Of a stretch of 64,000 nt of DNA, positions 1 through 8,952 are shown piece by piece; positions within the stretch are counted from its first letter, which is position 1, and each line of letters begins with the position of its first letter. The stretch is from positions 372,001 through 436,000 of the forward strand of contig NZ_NKYE01000003.1 of the NCBI RefSeq assembly GCF_002262875.1. The letters are read 5' to 3'. Source of the stretch: Amycolatopsis antarctica. GTDB lineage: Bacteria; Actinomycetota; Actinomycetes; Mycobacteriales; Pseudonocardiaceae. The position numbers and the translations under genes were made by a program. The notes beneath the pieces are model-generated. The model was not told where the DNA came from, searched no databases, and saw only the letters and a program-made list of their open reading frames with translations.

Positions 1-225
1 ACCGAGCGGCGGTTCTACCTCGCCAACGCCGTGGACGTGCAGGTGCGCGACGGCGGCGGAGAGGTGTACTTCGAGGTGCGGATGTCCGATGCCTGGGTAT
101 GGGACATGTACCGCCCGGCCAGGTTCGTCAAGCACGTCCGGGTGATCACCTTCAAGGATGTGAACGTCGAGGAACTGGACAAGCCCGAGCTGCGGTTGCC
201 CGAGGAAGGCCCGTTCTCCGGCTGA
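1..225 (+). CDS. DUF2469 family protein, 3' end only
   Basis: This is the C-terminal 74 codons of a gene that begins before the window, read in frame 1 and stopping at TGA 223-225. The translation contains ERRFYLANAV, EVYFEVR, DAWVWDMYRPARFVKHVRV and TFKDVNVEELDKPELRLPE, which I recognise as the conserved core and end of the small DUF2469 family (Mycobacterium Rv2901c type). In actinobacteria this gene normally lies between rnhB and yraN, and yraN follows here, so the context agrees. The function is unknown; the family is small, acidic and probably cytoplasmic. The start and about 30-40 residues are missing. Confidence 0.85.
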   Translation, partial: TERRFYLANAVDVQVRDGGGEVYFEVRMSDAWVWDMYRPARFVKHVRVITFKDVNVEELDKPELRLPEEGPFSG

Positions 226-260
226 CCCGCGACTGGCCTGCCCCGGCCTGTGCCACCCAG

Positions 261-287
261 TTGTCCACAGGGCCCCAGTTGTCCACA
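261..287 (+). promoter_or_regulatory. Two tandem perfect DnaA-box sequences
   Basis: TTGTCCACA occurs at 261-269 and again at 279-287, same strand, 18 bp apart start to start. This matches the actinobacterial DnaA box. It lies in the 148-bp gap between the DUF2469 gene and yraN. No dnaA, dnaN or box cluster accompanies it, so it is not an origin; a titration or regulatory role would be inference. Function is untested. Confidence 0.5.
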
Positions 288-373
288 GGCTGCCGATTCA
301 GTGCTGGTCCCGGCACCTCCGCTCCTGGCAGCGTCGATATCGCAAGGACGAATCGGCGAGCTGGGGGTAGGCG

Positions 374-772
374 GTGTGCACGGTGGCGGAGGCGTCGTCA
401 GCGCGGGGTGGGCGAACAACGGGCAGTCAGGAACTCGGGCGCAGGGGAGAGGATCTGGCGGCCGAGTACCTGCACGGGCTCGGCCTGGTTCTGCTTTCCC
501 GCAACTGGCGATGCCGCGAGGGCGAACTGGACCTGATTGTCACCGACGGGCGCACGCTGGTCGTCTGCGAGGTGAAGACCCGGTCCGGCCGGGCGTTCGG
601 CCATCCTGCCGAAGCCGTGACGCCGGAGAAGGTCGCCCGGATCCGGCGGATCGCCTGCCGGTGGATGAGCGCCCACCACGTCCGCTGGTGCCCGGTCCGG
701 TTCGATGTGGTCGCCATCGACTGGCCGCACGGCGGAGCGCCCAGCGTGCAGCACATCCCGGGAGCGTTCTGA
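374..772 (+). CDS. yraN: YraN/UPF0102 endonuclease-like protein
   Basis: The product has 132 residues, the usual size for UPF0102. It contains GRRGEDLAAEYL, the RNWRCREGELDLI segment with the GE-D of the restriction-endonuclease-like fold, and VVCEVKTRSG with the E-x-K of a PD-(D/E)xK nuclease core. The family is predicted to bind or cut DNA and its role is not settled; it is commonly linked to recombination because it sits beside comM and dprA. GTG 374 is taken as start because conserved sequence begins soon after; GTG 383 is an alternative. The TGA at 770-772 overlaps the ATG of comM, so the two are translationally coupled. Confidence 0.9.
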   Translation: MCTVAEASSARGGRTTGSQELGRRGEDLAAEYLHGLGLVLLSRNWRCREGELDLIVTDGRTLVVCEVKTRSGRAFGHPAEAVTPEKVARIRRIACRWMSAHHVRWCPVRFDVVAIDWPHGGAPSVQHIPGAF

Positions 773-2283
773 TGGCGCTCGCACGCACCTGGGCGGTCGC
801 CCTGCTCGGCATCGACGGCAGGCTTGTCGAGATCGAGGCCGATATCCGCTCGGGGCTGGTGGAGACCAAGCTCCTCGGCCTGCCGGACGCCGGACTGCGA
901 GAAGCCAAGGACCGGGTACGCGCGGCGATTCGCAACAGCATGCAGACCTGGCCGGAAGGCCGCATCACGCTGGGGCTGTCCCCGGCGAACCTGCCCAAGG
1001 TCGGGTCCGGATACGACCTCGGCATCGCCGTCGCCGTTCTCGCCGCGTCCGGCTGCGTGCCCGCGACGAAGCTTCCGGGGACCGTGCTCATCGGGGAACT
1101 GGCACTCGACGGCCGGATCCGGCCGGTCCGCGGTGTGCTGCCGGGTCTGCTGGCCGCGCGGCGAGCCGGATACCAATGTGCCGTCGTTCCCGCCGGATCG
1201 CTGTTCGAGGCCGCTCTGGTACCGGACCTGCGAGTCTCGGGGGCGGCCCGGCTGGCGGACGTGGTGGCCTGGCTCAAGGGTGAGGAAACCTTGACCGCGC
1301 CGGTGGCCCCGGGAGAACAGGCCGAGGCGCAGGTGCCGGAACTGGCTGATGTCATCGGCCAGCCCGAGGCTCGCTGGGCACTGGAGGTGGCCGCCGCCGG
1401 CGGGCACCACCTCCTGCTCACCGGACCGCCAGGAGTGGGCAAGACGATGCTCGCCAAGAGACTTCCCGGCCTGCTGCCCCGGCTCTCGGACGAGGATTCG
1501 CTCGAGGTCACGGCTGTCCATTCGGTCGACGGCTCGTTGTCACCGAGCACGCCCATGGTGCGGGTACCGCCGTTCGTCGCGCCGCACCACTCGATCTCCG
1601 TCGCCGCCCTCGTCGGAGGGGGATCCGGTCTCGCCACTCCGGGCGCGATCAGCCGTGCCCACCGGGGAGTGCTCTTTCTCGACGAGGCGTGCGAATTCGG
1701 TCAGCAGCGGCTGGAATCGCTGCGCACGGCGCTGGAGGAGGGCGAGATCCGGATCGCCCGCCAGCGAGGCTCGGTGCGCTATCCCGCGCGTTTCCAGCTC
1801 GCACTGGCGACGAATCCCTGCCCGTGCGCCCCGCCCCGGGAGGCGGACTGCTCGTGTTCGCCGTCCGCACGCAGGCGTTACCTCGGCCGCCTCTCCGGAC
1901 CGTTGCTCGACCGGGTCGATCTGCGAGTACGGATGCGCCCGATCACCGCGATGAGCGCCCACGAGGTGGGTGAGTCCGAGTCCACCGCGCAGGTCCGTGC
2001 CCGCGTCCTCGAGGCGCGCACCCGGGCCGGGGAACGCTGGGCGGGCCGTGGCTGGCGTACCAACGCGGAGGTTCCGGGCCCGGTGCTCCGGCGGGAGTTC
2101 GGCCTGCCCGCAAGCGCGACGGCGGTGCTGGATCGCGGACTCGACGTGGGCGCGGTGACCGCACGTGGAGCCGACCGTTGCCTGCGCATCGCGTGGACGC
2201 TGAGCGACCTCGCGAAAGCGGACCGGCCGGACGCCGACCACGTGGCCGCCGCACTGGAGTTCCGCGATCGGCGGGCGGCGTGA
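772..2283 (+). CDS. comM: YifB/ComM family Mg-chelatase-like AAA+ ATPase
   Basis: A 503-residue AAA+ protein; the ComM branch acts as a branch-migration helicase during integration of single-stranded DNA in transformation. The first ~170 residues form the Lon-like N-terminal domain (MALARTWAVALLGIDG). Walker A is GPPGVGKTMLAKRLPG, Walker B is GVLFLDEACEF. A four-cysteine knuckle, CPCAPP with CSCSP, follows in the ATPase, as usual for the family, and the C-terminal Mg-chelatase domain is present. The start is the ATG overlapping the yraN stop; an upstream in-frame extension lacks family similarity and is rejected. Walker B has Cys where Pro is more usual. The stop overlaps the dprA GTG. Confidence 0.92.
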   Translation: MALARTWAVALLGIDGRLVEIEADIRSGLVETKLLGLPDAGLREAKDRVRAAIRNSMQTWPEGRITLGLSPANLPKVGSGYDLGIAVAVLAASGCVPATKLPGTVLIGELALDGRIRPVRGVLPGLLAARRAGYQCAVVPAGSLFEAALVPDLRVSGAARLADVVAWLKGEETLTAPVAPGEQAEAQVPELADVIGQPEARWALEVAAAGGHHLLLTGPPGVGKTMLAKRLPGLLPRLSDEDSLEVTAVHSVDGSLSPSTPMVRVPPFVAPHHSISVAALVGGGSGLATPGAISRAHRGVLFLDEACEFGQQRLESLRTALEEGEIRIARQRGSVRYPARFQLALATNPCPCAPPREADCSCSPSARRRYLGRLSGPLLDRVDLRVRMRPITAMSAHEVGESESTAQVRARVLEARTRAGERWAGRGWRTNAEVPGPVLRREFGLPASATAVLDRGLDVGAVTARGADRCLRIAWTLSDLAKADRPDADHVAAALEFRDRRAA

Positions 2284-3443
2284 GCACGGCCGGTGGCGCT
2301 CGGGCCGAGCCCGAGCTGCGGCTGGCGCGGGCGTACCTGCTGCGGGTCGCCGAACCCCCTGCCCCGCGTCTCGCCGCACTCGTCAGCACTCACGGCGCCG
2401 TGGAGGCGGCCGAACGGGTCCGGCGGGGCGAGGTCCCGGCCGCCGTCGCCGGTGAGACGGCCGCGCGGCGCGAGACCTGTGTGCCGGAGCGGGATCTCGC
2501 CGACGCCGAGCGGATCGGAGCGCGGCTCGTGGTGCCCGAGGACGAGGAGTGGCCAGCCTGGCCGCTGCTGTCGCTCGAAGTGGCCGCCGGACGCGGGATT
2601 CGGGAGGCCGGGACACCGCTGGGCCTCTGGGTGCGGGGCTCCGCACGCCTCGACGAGGCGACCGGCAGGGCGCTCGCCGTCGTCGGCGCGCGCGCCTCGA
2701 CCGCGTACGGGGAGCACCTGGCCGCCGAACTCGCGCACGGACTCGCCGGACGGGACGTCACGGTCTTCTCCGGTGCCGCCTACGGAATCGACGGTGCGGC
2801 CCACCGCGGGGCGCTCGCCGCTCCCGGCCGGACGGTCGCGGTGCTGGGCTGCGGCCTCGACGCCGGATACCCGGCCGGGCACGTCGCCCTGCTGGGCAGG
2901 ATCGCCGAAGAAGGCGCGGTGATCAGCGAGTACCCGCCCGGAGCACCACCCGCCCGGCATCGCTTCCTGATCCGCAACCGGCTGCTGGCCGCGCTGACGA
3001 GCGGCACACTCGTCGTCGAGGCGGGCAGGCGAAGCGGGGCCCGCAACACGGCGACCACGGCGGGAACCCTCGGCAAGATGGTGATGGCCGTGCCCGGTCC
3101 CGTCGGGTCGGCGATGTCCGCGGGTTGCCACGACATGATCCGGTCCTCGGACGCCACTCTGGTCACCTCGGTCGCCGAGGTGCTGGACGCCGCCGGACCG
3201 ATCGGTGCACCGGCGGAGAGCGGCAACGGCAACGGGCACACGCGGACGACCGACGGGCTGACCGGGCAGGCGTTGCGCGTCCACGAGGCGCTGGGTCTGC
3301 GCGCAGGCCGATCGGTCGAACACGTGGTGGCCGAGTCGGGCGTACCCGCGCACCGGGTGCGCGCACTACTCCCCGCGCTTGAACTGGACGGACTGGTCGA
3401 ACGGTGCGACAGCGGCTGGCGCCGGGCGCGGGCGGCTCGATGA
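2280..3443 (+). CDS. dprA: DNA processing protein DprA
   Basis: A 387-residue DprA/Smf protein. The family loads RecA on incoming single-stranded DNA in transformation; in actinomycetes its role is less clear. The N-terminal helical region precedes a Rossmann-like DprA domain with VVGARASTAYG, FSGAAYGIDGAAHRGAL, VLGCGLDAGYP, ISEYPPG and RNRLLAALTSGTLVVEAG. A winged-helix C-terminal region (about residues 320-385) ends the protein. GTG 2280 overlaps the comM stop by four bases. It completes a yraN-comM-dprA operon with no gaps. Confidence 0.93.
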   Translation: MSTAGGARAEPELRLARAYLLRVAEPPAPRLAALVSTHGAVEAAERVRRGEVPAAVAGETAARRETCVPERDLADAERIGARLVVPEDEEWPAWPLLSLEVAAGRGIREAGTPLGLWVRGSARLDEATGRALAVVGARASTAYGEHLAAELAHGLAGRDVTVFSGAAYGIDGAAHRGALAAPGRTVAVLGCGLDAGYPAGHVALLGRIAEEGAVISEYPPGAPPARHRFLIRNRLLAALTSGTLVVEAGRRSGARNTATTAGTLGKMVMAVPGPVGSAMSAGCHDMIRSSDATLVTSVAEVLDAAGPIGAPAESGNGNGHTRTTDGLTGQALRVHEALGLRAGRSVEHVVAESGVPAHRVRALLPALELDGLVERCDSGWRRARAAR

Positions 3444-3531
3444 CCGCCGGGCGCGAGGATCGCCGTGCTCGTCGCGGCAGGGGTGTGGCGATGCTTGACC
3501 ATCGGGGCGCACTGGCGCAGCGTCACGAGAC

Positions 3532-4695
3532 ATGTCGTCCCAGAGATCCCGCACCGGGGCGTCGGCCGCCCGGGTCGACCTACGCCGCGTGCGCAGCCGC
3601 TTGCCGGGGCCCACCGCGGAGTTGATCGCCGCCTACGAACGGCACCTCGAACTCGAGCGCGGACTCTCGGCGCACACCGTGCGCGCCTACCTGGGCGACG
3701 TCGTGTCGCTCGCCGGATTCCTGCACGGCACCGACCACAGCACCGACCACGAGGCCCCCGAGAACGAGGAGGCCGAGCCTGGGACCGCTCAGCCCTGGGC
3801 CGCACCGCCCGGGGCGGTCGGCGGGACCGGTGGTTCCGGCGCCGGGCAGGCAGAGACGGGACCTGAGGACCTTCGGCCTCCCGAGGGCGGGACCGAGAAC
3901 CTGGCCAGGGCGTTCGAGGGGCTGGACATCGGCGTACTGCGCGCCTGGCTCGCGCGCCAGCGGGCCGACGGTGCGAGTCGTACCACCCTCGCGCGGCGTG
4001 CGGCGGCCGCACGGGCGTTCAGCACCTGGGCCCACAAGGCGGGCGCGATCGACCACGACCCGGCGACCCGGCTGGTCGCGCCGCGGGCACACCGCACGCT
4101 GCCGGGAGTACTGCGCCCGGACCAGGCAGGCGAGCTGCTGCGCGCCTCGGCCTCGGGTGCCGCCGAGAACAGTCCGATCGCGCTGCGCGATCTGGCCGTG
4201 CTGGAGTTGCTCTACGCCACCGGGGTCCGGGTCGCGGAGCTGTGCGGCCTCGACGTGGCTGACGTCGACTTCGAGCGCCGCCTGGTGCGGGTGCTCGGCA
4301 AGGGCGGCAAGGAGCGGATGGTGCCCTTCGGGGTGCCCGCCGCCGACGCCGTCCGGGCCTGGCTTGCCGAGGGGCGCGGTCCGGTGATCACGCGTGCGGA
4401 GCGCCGTGCCGGCGGGGAGGCGCTGTTCCTGGGGGTGCGCGGCGGCAGGCTCGACCAGCGCAGCGTGCGGCGAGTGGTACACGACGCGGTGAGCTCGGTA
4501 CCCGGTGCGGCGGACATGGGCCCGCACGGCCTGCGGCACTCCGCGGCCACACATCTGCTCGAAGGGGGAGCTGACCTTCGCAGCGTTCAGGAACTACTCG
4601 GTCACGCTACGCTTGCCACGACGCAGCTCTACACCCACGTGACCGTCGAGCGGCTGAAGGCGATCCATGACCGAACGCATCCGCGTGCCCGATGA
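3532..4695 (+). CDS. xerC: Tyrosine recombinase XerC-like, with insertion
   Basis: A 387-residue tyrosine recombinase of the XerC/D type, expected to resolve chromosome dimers. The N-terminal SAM-like core-binding domain begins with [20 protein letters not shown]. The catalytic domain has the first Arg in [14 protein letters not shown], Lys in [13 protein letters not shown]-x-x-R in [15 protein letters not shown], the second His in [11 protein letters not shown] and nucleophilic Tyr in LYTHV. It is longer than the usual ~300 residues: residues about 67-120 are a Pro/Gly/Glu-rich stretch that splits the core-binding domain. ATG 3532 has only a weak ribosome-binding site, so the start is tentative. 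The 3' end overlaps whiG by 29 bp. Confidence 0.9.
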   Translation: MSSQRSRTGASAARVDLRRVRSRLPGPTAELIAAYERHLELERGLSAHTVRAYLGDVVSLAGFLHGTDHSTDHEAPENEEAEPGTAQPWAAPPGAVGGTGGSGAGQAETGPEDLRPPEGGTENLARAFEGLDIGVLRAWLARQRADGASRTTLARRAAAARAFSTWAHKAGAIDHDPATRLVAPRAHRTLPGVLRPDQAGELLRASASGAAENSPIALRDLAVLELLYATGVRVAELCGLDVADVDFERRLVRVLGKGGKERMVPFGVPAADAVRAWLAEGRGPVITRAERRAGGEALFLGVRGGRLDQRSVRRVVHDAVSSVPGAADMGPHGLRHSAATHLLEGGADLRSVQELLGHATLATTQLYTHVTVERLKAIHDRTHPRAR

Positions 4696-5620
4696 ACCCG
4701 GGCGGGCTCCCGAACCCCCGGGGGCGGCCTCGCCGTGCGCGGATGACGCCGACGAGGTACCGCGTAGACACGACACCCGCGAGCTCGCCGGGCAGCGGTC
4801 CCATCCGGCCGGAGAACCGGTGAACCCGGGTCCCGCCGAACCGGGCGCCGGCCCCGATTCGGAGATCGCCATCCGAGCGCTGTGGCGTCAGTTTCGCGCC
4901 ACCCCACAGCAGCGGATCCGCGACCGGCTGGTGCTGCACTACTCGCCGTTGGTCAAGTACGTCGCCGGCCGGGTGGGCACCGGACTGCCGACCCACATCG
5001 ACGTCGGTGACCTGATCCAGTCGGGCATCTTCGGCCTGGTCGACGCGATCGAGAAGTTTGAGCCGGAGCGGGGTCTGCGCTTCGAGACCTACGCGATGCA
5101 GCGGATTCGTGGGGCCATCCTGGACGACCTGCGCTCACAGGACTGGGTACCGCGCGTGGTGCGGGCGCGGGCGCGGGAGGCCGAACGGGCCCTCGAACGA
5201 CTCGGGGCGCGGCTGCGGCGCACGCCGACCGACTCCGAACTGGCCACCGAGCTCGACATCAGCGTCGACGATCTGCGGGACCTCTACGGCCAGCTTCAGC
5301 TCACCAGCGTCGTGGCGCTCGAAGACCTGGTCGCGGCCGGCAAGGACAGCGGCTCGCTGGTCGACACCCTGCCCGACGACGGTGCGGTAGATCCGGTCGC
5401 CGTGCTGGTCGACCAGGACAACCGCAGGCAGCTCGCCGAGGCCATCGCCCAGCTCGCCGAACGGGACCGGGTGGTGGTCAGCCTCTACTACTTCGAAAGC
5501 CTGACGCTCGCCGAGATCGGCAAGGTCCTCGGAGTCACGGAGTCGAGGGTGAGCCAGCTTCACACGCGGGCCGTCCTGCGTCTGCGGGCGAAACTCGTGG
5601 AGCAGCAAGCACCCGTCTGA
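4667..5620 (+). CDS. whiG: FliA/WhiG-type alternative sigma factor
   Basis: A 317-residue sigma-28-family factor. Region 2 is clear ([61 protein letters not shown]), then region 3 ([18 protein letters not shown]) and region 4 ([20 protein letters not shown]). WhiG controls sporulation in Streptomyces; a developmental or motility role here is inferred from family and position after xerC. The first ~65 residues are a Pro/Gly/Asp-rich extension before conserved sequence begins; a later in-frame GTG near 4820 would remove most of it. ATG 4667 lies inside xerC, suggesting translational coupling. Confidence 0.88.
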   Translation: MTERIRVPDEPGRAPEPPGAASPCADDADEVPRRHDTRELAGQRSHPAGEPVNPGPAEPGAGPDSEIAIRALWRQFRATPQQRIRDRLVLHYSPLVKYVAGRVGTGLPTHIDVGDLIQSGIFGLVDAIEKFEPERGLRFETYAMQRIRGAILDDLRSQDWVPRVVRARAREAERALERLGARLRRTPTDSELATELDISVDDLRDLYGQLQLTSVVALEDLVAAGKDSGSLVDTLPDDGAVDPVAVLVDQDNRRQLAEAIAQLAERDRVVVSLYYFESLTLAEIGKVLGVTESRVSQLHTRAVLRLRAKLVEQQAPV

Positions 5621-5827
5621 TCCACCTCGACGACATTCGGTGTCCTCGACTCTTTGGGTGGTTTCGCACCGCCAGGCACCTCGGCCCGCATCCACCGCCG
5701 CGGCATCCTCCGGGACGGCACCGATCCCAGGCTTGCCGAGGCGCACCAGACAGTCCACGGTCGTCGACGCGCCGGCCATCGGCCCGGCACCCATCCCACC
5801 CGGCAACCGGGGAACGGCACCACACCG

Positions 5828-5917
5828 CCCGGCATCCATCGGCGTGGCGCCCACCGGCCCGGCATCAACCGGCCCGGCACCCCGGCATCAACCGGCGTGG
5901 CGCCTACCGGCCTGGCA
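5828..5917. repeat. Short imperfect tandem repeats between convergent genes
   Basis: The 525-bp gap 5621-6145 separates whiG (plus) from the M23 gene (minus), tail to tail. Its middle contains about three imperfect ~27-bp units built on CCGGCATCAACCGGC and GTGGCGCCYACCGGC, with related degenerate units leftward to about 5770. Open frames through it are low-complexity Pro/Ala/Gly translations without family likeness. No gene or convincing hairpin terminator was seen in the rest of the gap. Confidence 0.6.
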
Positions 5918-6145
5918 GCGACCGACCCGTCCCCACGGTGCGTCCCGCGAAACCGAACGTGTCTCCAGCAGCCCATCCACGGCTAACCTTTGCGCGTCTC
6001 GAACCACCGTGACGCCCGCGACCGCACCGGGGCCAGGCAGGCTGGCGGACCAGACACGCATACCGGGCAGGCAGGGACCAGCCAAGCAGACAGGCAGGCA
6101 GACCAGTTGGGCGTACCGCGCAGGTGAGATGCGGGTGCCTGCCCT

Positions 6146-6706
6146 TCACCCTTCCCAGGGTTTGAGCCGCAGCTCCGTCTCCGTCCGGACCAGTGGCAAC
6201 GGGTCCAGATACTCCTCGCCACGCCGGACACCCCAGTGCAGGCAGGCCTGCGCCGCGCACTCCGGATGCCCGGCGGCGACCGTCCCGAGTTCCTGCCCGC
6301 GACGAACCCGGTCACCCGCCGTGACGCCTGTCTGGAGTGGCTCGTACGTGGTCCGCAGACCGCCGTCGTGGTCTACCGAGACCACCCCGCGGCCGGCGAG
6401 GACCCCGGCGTAGACCACGACCCCCTCGGCCGCCGCGAGCACGGACGCTCCGGGCGCGGTTCCGAGATCGACGCCGCGGTGGCCCGGCCCGAACGGGTCC
6501 TCCGGCGCCTCGAAGGCCCGGACCACCGGTGGGTCGGGGGAGAGTGGCCAGGAGAACCGCGCGGGGCCGGCATCGCCCTGGGCGCGGGCGGCCGGCGACG
6601 GGGACGAGAGGACCGGCACCAGGATGAGCCCGAGCACGGCGCACGCGGCGAGCCGGATCCGCCTGCGGCCGGCCGGTTCCGGGGTCGTGCGGAGGTCTGC
6701 GGTCAC
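6146..6706 (-). CDS. Secreted M23 (LytM-type) peptidase domain protein
   Basis: A 186-residue exported protein. A basic stretch (RRRIRLAA) and hydrophobic helix (CAVLGLILVPVL) form a signal peptide with probable cleavage near SPAARAQG. The rest is one M23 domain: GHRGVDLGT gives the zinc-binding H-x-x-x-D, and ACLHWGVRRG gives the C-terminal histidine. The family cuts peptidoglycan cross-bridges or acts as a divisome cofactor. A zinc-site upstream His is not separately verified. GTG 6706 is chosen because it sits just before the signal peptide; the frame stays open far upstream through rpsB and tsf, but that part is antisense. This gene often precedes rpsB in actinobacteria. Confidence 0.87.
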   Translation of the reverse strand: MTADLRTTPEPAGRRRIRLAACAVLGLILVPVLSSPSPAARAQGDAGPARFSWPLSPDPPVVRAFEAPEDPFGPGHRGVDLGTAPGASVLAAAEGVVVYAGVLAGRGVVSVDHDGGLRTTYEPLQTGVTAGDRVRRGQELGTVAAGHPECAAQACLHWGVRRGEEYLDPLPLVRTETELRLKPWEG

Positions 6707-7069
6707 CCCCTCGACACTGCCCGGGGGCGGGCGCGGCCGGGTGCCCGGAGCGGAATCTGTGGACAACTCGGCGGGCGTGGGACAACTCGGCCGGATAGCC
6801 ACTGCCGGTGACGACGGCGACGCGGCTCCGGCGTACACTGCTGCTGCGGTCTGTGTTCGCACAGGCTGACTTCGCGTGCACGTGCGCATCCCGGGTTCGT
6901 CCCGGGAGACACGGCGCTCGGCGGTCCCCGCGATTCTCCTCGTGGGGTCCGGGCGCCGGCACGGCACCAGGGCGGCGGTCCACCCGGGCAGCCGCGACAA
7001 AACCGGCACAGTGCGCATGCGAGCGTCGGCTCGTGGCGTGCTCAGAGTAGAAGAGGTGCGAACCAGGCC
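6707..7069 (+). promoter_or_regulatory. Upstream region of rpsB (363 bp, no gene)
   Basis: No coding sequence is supported here. A DnaA-box match on the minus strand, TGTGGACAA, lies at 6758-6766, followed by a similar GTGGGACAA near 6778. A possible -10 hexamer TACACT is at 6834-6839, about 230 bp before rpsB, without a clear -35. The long leader downstream would suit S2 autoregulation, known in other bacteria, but I cannot define a conserved structure. A purine-rich AAGAGGTG precedes the rpsB ATG by about 13 bases. Confidence 0.35.
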
Positions 7070-7936
7070 ATGGCCGTCGTCACCATGAAGCAGTTGCTCG
7101 ATTCCGGCGTGCACTTCGGGCACCAGACCCGCCGCTGGAACCCGAAGATGAAGCGCTACATCTTCACCGAGCGCAACGGCATCTACATCATCGACCTCCA
7201 GCAGACGCTGACCTACATCGACCGCGCCTTCGAGTTCATCAAGGAAACGGTCGCGCACGGCGGCACGATCATGTTCGTCGGTACGAAGAAGCAGGCCCAG
7301 GAAGCGATCGCTGCCGAGGCGCTGCGCGTGGGCATGCCCTTCGTCAACCAGCGCTGGCTGGGCGGCATGCTGACCAACTTCCAGACCGTCCACAAGCGCC
7401 TCCAGCGCCTCAAGGAGCTCGAGTCGATGGAGCAGACCGGCGGTTTCGTCGGCCTGAACAAGCGCGAGATCCTCACGCTGACCCGCGAGAAGGACAAGCT
7501 CGAGAAGACCCTCGGCGGTATCCGCGACATGTCCAAGGTGCCCAGCGCCGTCTGGATCGTGGACACCAAGAAGGAGCACATCGCCGTCGGCGAGGCGCGC
7601 AAGCTGAACATCCCGGTCGTCGCGATCCTGGACACCAACTGCGACCCGGACGAGGTCGACTACCCGATTCCGGGTAACGACGACGCGATCCGGTCCGCCG
7701 CGCTGCTGACCAAGGTCGTGGCCGAGGCCGCCGCCGCCGGGCTGATCGCCCGCTCGGGTGCGCGCAACGGTTCGGCCGCCGAGGGTCAGGACAAGCCGGA
7801 ACCGGGCGTCGCCGCCGAAGAGCCGCTGGCCGAGTGGGAGAAGGAACTGCTGTCCGGTTCCGAGACCGCCGCCGCCGATGGCGAGAAGGCCGCCGACAAG
7901 GTCGAGGCCGCCACCGAGCAGACGACCTCCTCCTGA
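7070..7936 (+). CDS. rpsB: 30S ribosomal protein S2
   Basis: A 288-residue S2. The highly conserved N-terminal [22 protein letters not shown]... begins at residue 6; [24 protein letters not shown] and the [20 protein letters not shown] region follow. The C-terminal ~50 residues are an acidic Ala/Glu-rich tail typical of actinobacterial S2. It stabilises the platform and head of the small subunit and recruits S1 where S1 exists. The ATG at 7070 gives [10 protein letters not shown], the common actinobacterial start. tsf follows after a strong hairpin. Confidence 0.98.
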   Translation: MAVVTMKQLLDSGVHFGHQTRRWNPKMKRYIFTERNGIYIIDLQQTLTYIDRAFEFIKETVAHGGTIMFVGTKKQAQEAIAAEALRVGMPFVNQRWLGGMLTNFQTVHKRLQRLKELESMEQTGGFVGLNKREILTLTREKDKLEKTLGGIRDMSKVPSAVWIVDTKKEHIAVGEARKLNIPVVAILDTNCDPDEVDYPIPGNDDAIRSAALLTKVVAEAAAAGLIARSGARNGSAAEGQDKPEPGVAAEEPLAEWEKELLSGSETAAADGEKAADKVEAATEQTTSS

Positions 7937-7942
7937 TCCGTC

Positions 7943-7978
7943 CTTCCGTGCGGCCGGCTTCGGCCGGCCGCACGGAAG
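7943..7978 (+). terminator. Perfect hairpin with TTCG tetraloop between rpsB and tsf
   Basis: CTTCCGTGCGGCCGGC is followed by TTCG and then by its perfect inverse complement: 16 paired bases with a stable UUCG loop. It starts seven bases after the rpsB stop and ends 51 bases before tsf. No U-tract follows, so it may be a partial terminator, processing site or 3'-end stabiliser adjusting the rpsB to tsf ratio. Confidence 0.75.
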
Positions 7979-8029
7979 ACCGCGACCACAGATTCCGCGC
8001 GTACCCCGAAAAGGAACGGAAAACGCACG

Positions 8030-8845
8030 ATGGGGAACTACACCGCCGCTGACGTCAAGCGGCTCCGTGAGCTCACCGGCTCCGGCATGATGGACTGCAA
8101 GAAGGCGCTCGAGGAGAACGACGGCGACTTCGACAAGGCCGTCGAGTTCTTGCGCATCAAGGGTGCCAAGGACGTCGGCAAGCGCGCCGAGCGTGCCACC
8201 GCCGAGGGGCTTGTCGCCGGCGACGGCGGCGTCCTCGTGGAGATCAACTCCGAGACCGACTTCGTCGCGAAGAACGAGGAGTTCCAGCAGCTCGCCGCCA
8301 AGGTCGTCGAGGCAGCCAAGTCCGCCAAGACGAACGACGTCGAGGTCCTCAAGGCCACCGACCTCGGTGGCCAGACGGTCGACGAAGCGGTTCAGGGCCT
8401 GGCCGCGAAGATCGGCGAGAAGCTCGAACTGCGCCGCGTCGCCGCCTTCGAGGGCAACGTCGAGACCTACCTGCACCGTCGCGGTGCCGGCCTGCCGCCC
8501 GCCGTCGGCGTGCTCATCGAGTACTCCGGTGACGACGCCGAGGCCGCCAGGGCCGCGGCCCTCCAGGTCGCCGCGCTCAAGCCGAAGTACCTCACCCGTG
8601 ACGAGGTCCCGGCCGAGCTCGTCGAGAGTGAGAAGCGCATCGCCGAGGAGACGGCTCGCGAAGAAGGCAAGCCGGAGCAGGCGATGACCAAGATCATCGA
8701 GGGCAAGGTCAACGCCTTCTACAAGGACACCGTGCTGCTCGAGCAGCCCTCGGTGACCGACAACAAGAAGTCCGTGAAGGCCCTGCTCGACGCTGCCGGC
8801 GTCACCGTGACCCGGTTCGCCAGGTTCGAGGTCGGCCAGCAGTAG
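8030..8845 (+). CDS. tsf: Elongation factor Ts
   Basis: A 271-residue EF-Ts, the nucleotide exchange factor for EF-Tu. The N-terminal UBA-like domain has [20 protein letters not shown] with the invariant [12 protein letters not shown]. The core follows with [15 protein letters not shown], the Asp-Phe pair that intrudes into EF-Tu. The C-terminal dimer-like region ([20 protein letters not shown]) is complete. The ATG at 8030 follows AAAGGAACGG at good spacing. It is in the usual rpsB-tsf-pyrH-frr order. Confidence 0.98.
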   Translation: MGNYTAADVKRLRELTGSGMMDCKKALEENDGDFDKAVEFLRIKGAKDVGKRAERATAEGLVAGDGGVLVEINSETDFVAKNEEFQQLAAKVVEAAKSAKTNDVEVLKATDLGGQTVDEAVQGLAAKIGEKLELRRVAAFEGNVETYLHRRGAGLPPAVGVLIEYSGDDAEAARAAALQVAALKPKYLTRDEVPAELVESEKRIAEETAREEGKPEQAMTKIIEGKVNAFYKDTVLLEQPSVTDNKKSVKALLDAAGVTVTRFARFEVGQQ

Positions 8846-8862
8846 GCTCGCACGTCACACGG

Positions 8863-8902
8863 CTGTGCCCCGTCTCCGTTCAGTTCCGGGGGCGGGGCAC
8901 AG
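8863..8902 (+). terminator. Hairpin after tsf
   Basis: CTGTGCCCCG at 8863-8872 pairs perfectly with CGGGGCACAG at 8893-8902, leaving a 20-base loop. It begins 18 bases after the tsf stop and ends 50 bases before pyrH. A plausible intrinsic-type terminator or mRNA end for rpsB-tsf; no U-run follows. Confidence 0.6.
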
Positions 8903-8952
8903 TTGTGAGACACCAGGTGAATGGCAAGTTCCGTGGGACACGAGGAGGCGGC

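Noticed and set aside
5770..5930. Possible CRISPR array
   Set aside because: Repeats are short, imperfect, contiguous and without unique spacers; no cas genes are near.
5640..6413. A plus-strand frame of 257 codons after whiG
   Set aside because: Low-complexity Pro/Ala/Thr translation through tandem repeats and then antisense to the M23 gene.
6146..8476. A long minus-strand frame through rpsB and tsf joined to the M23 peptidase
   Set aside because: Only the last 186 codons show a signal peptide and M23 motifs. The rest is antisense to conserved ribosomal genes.
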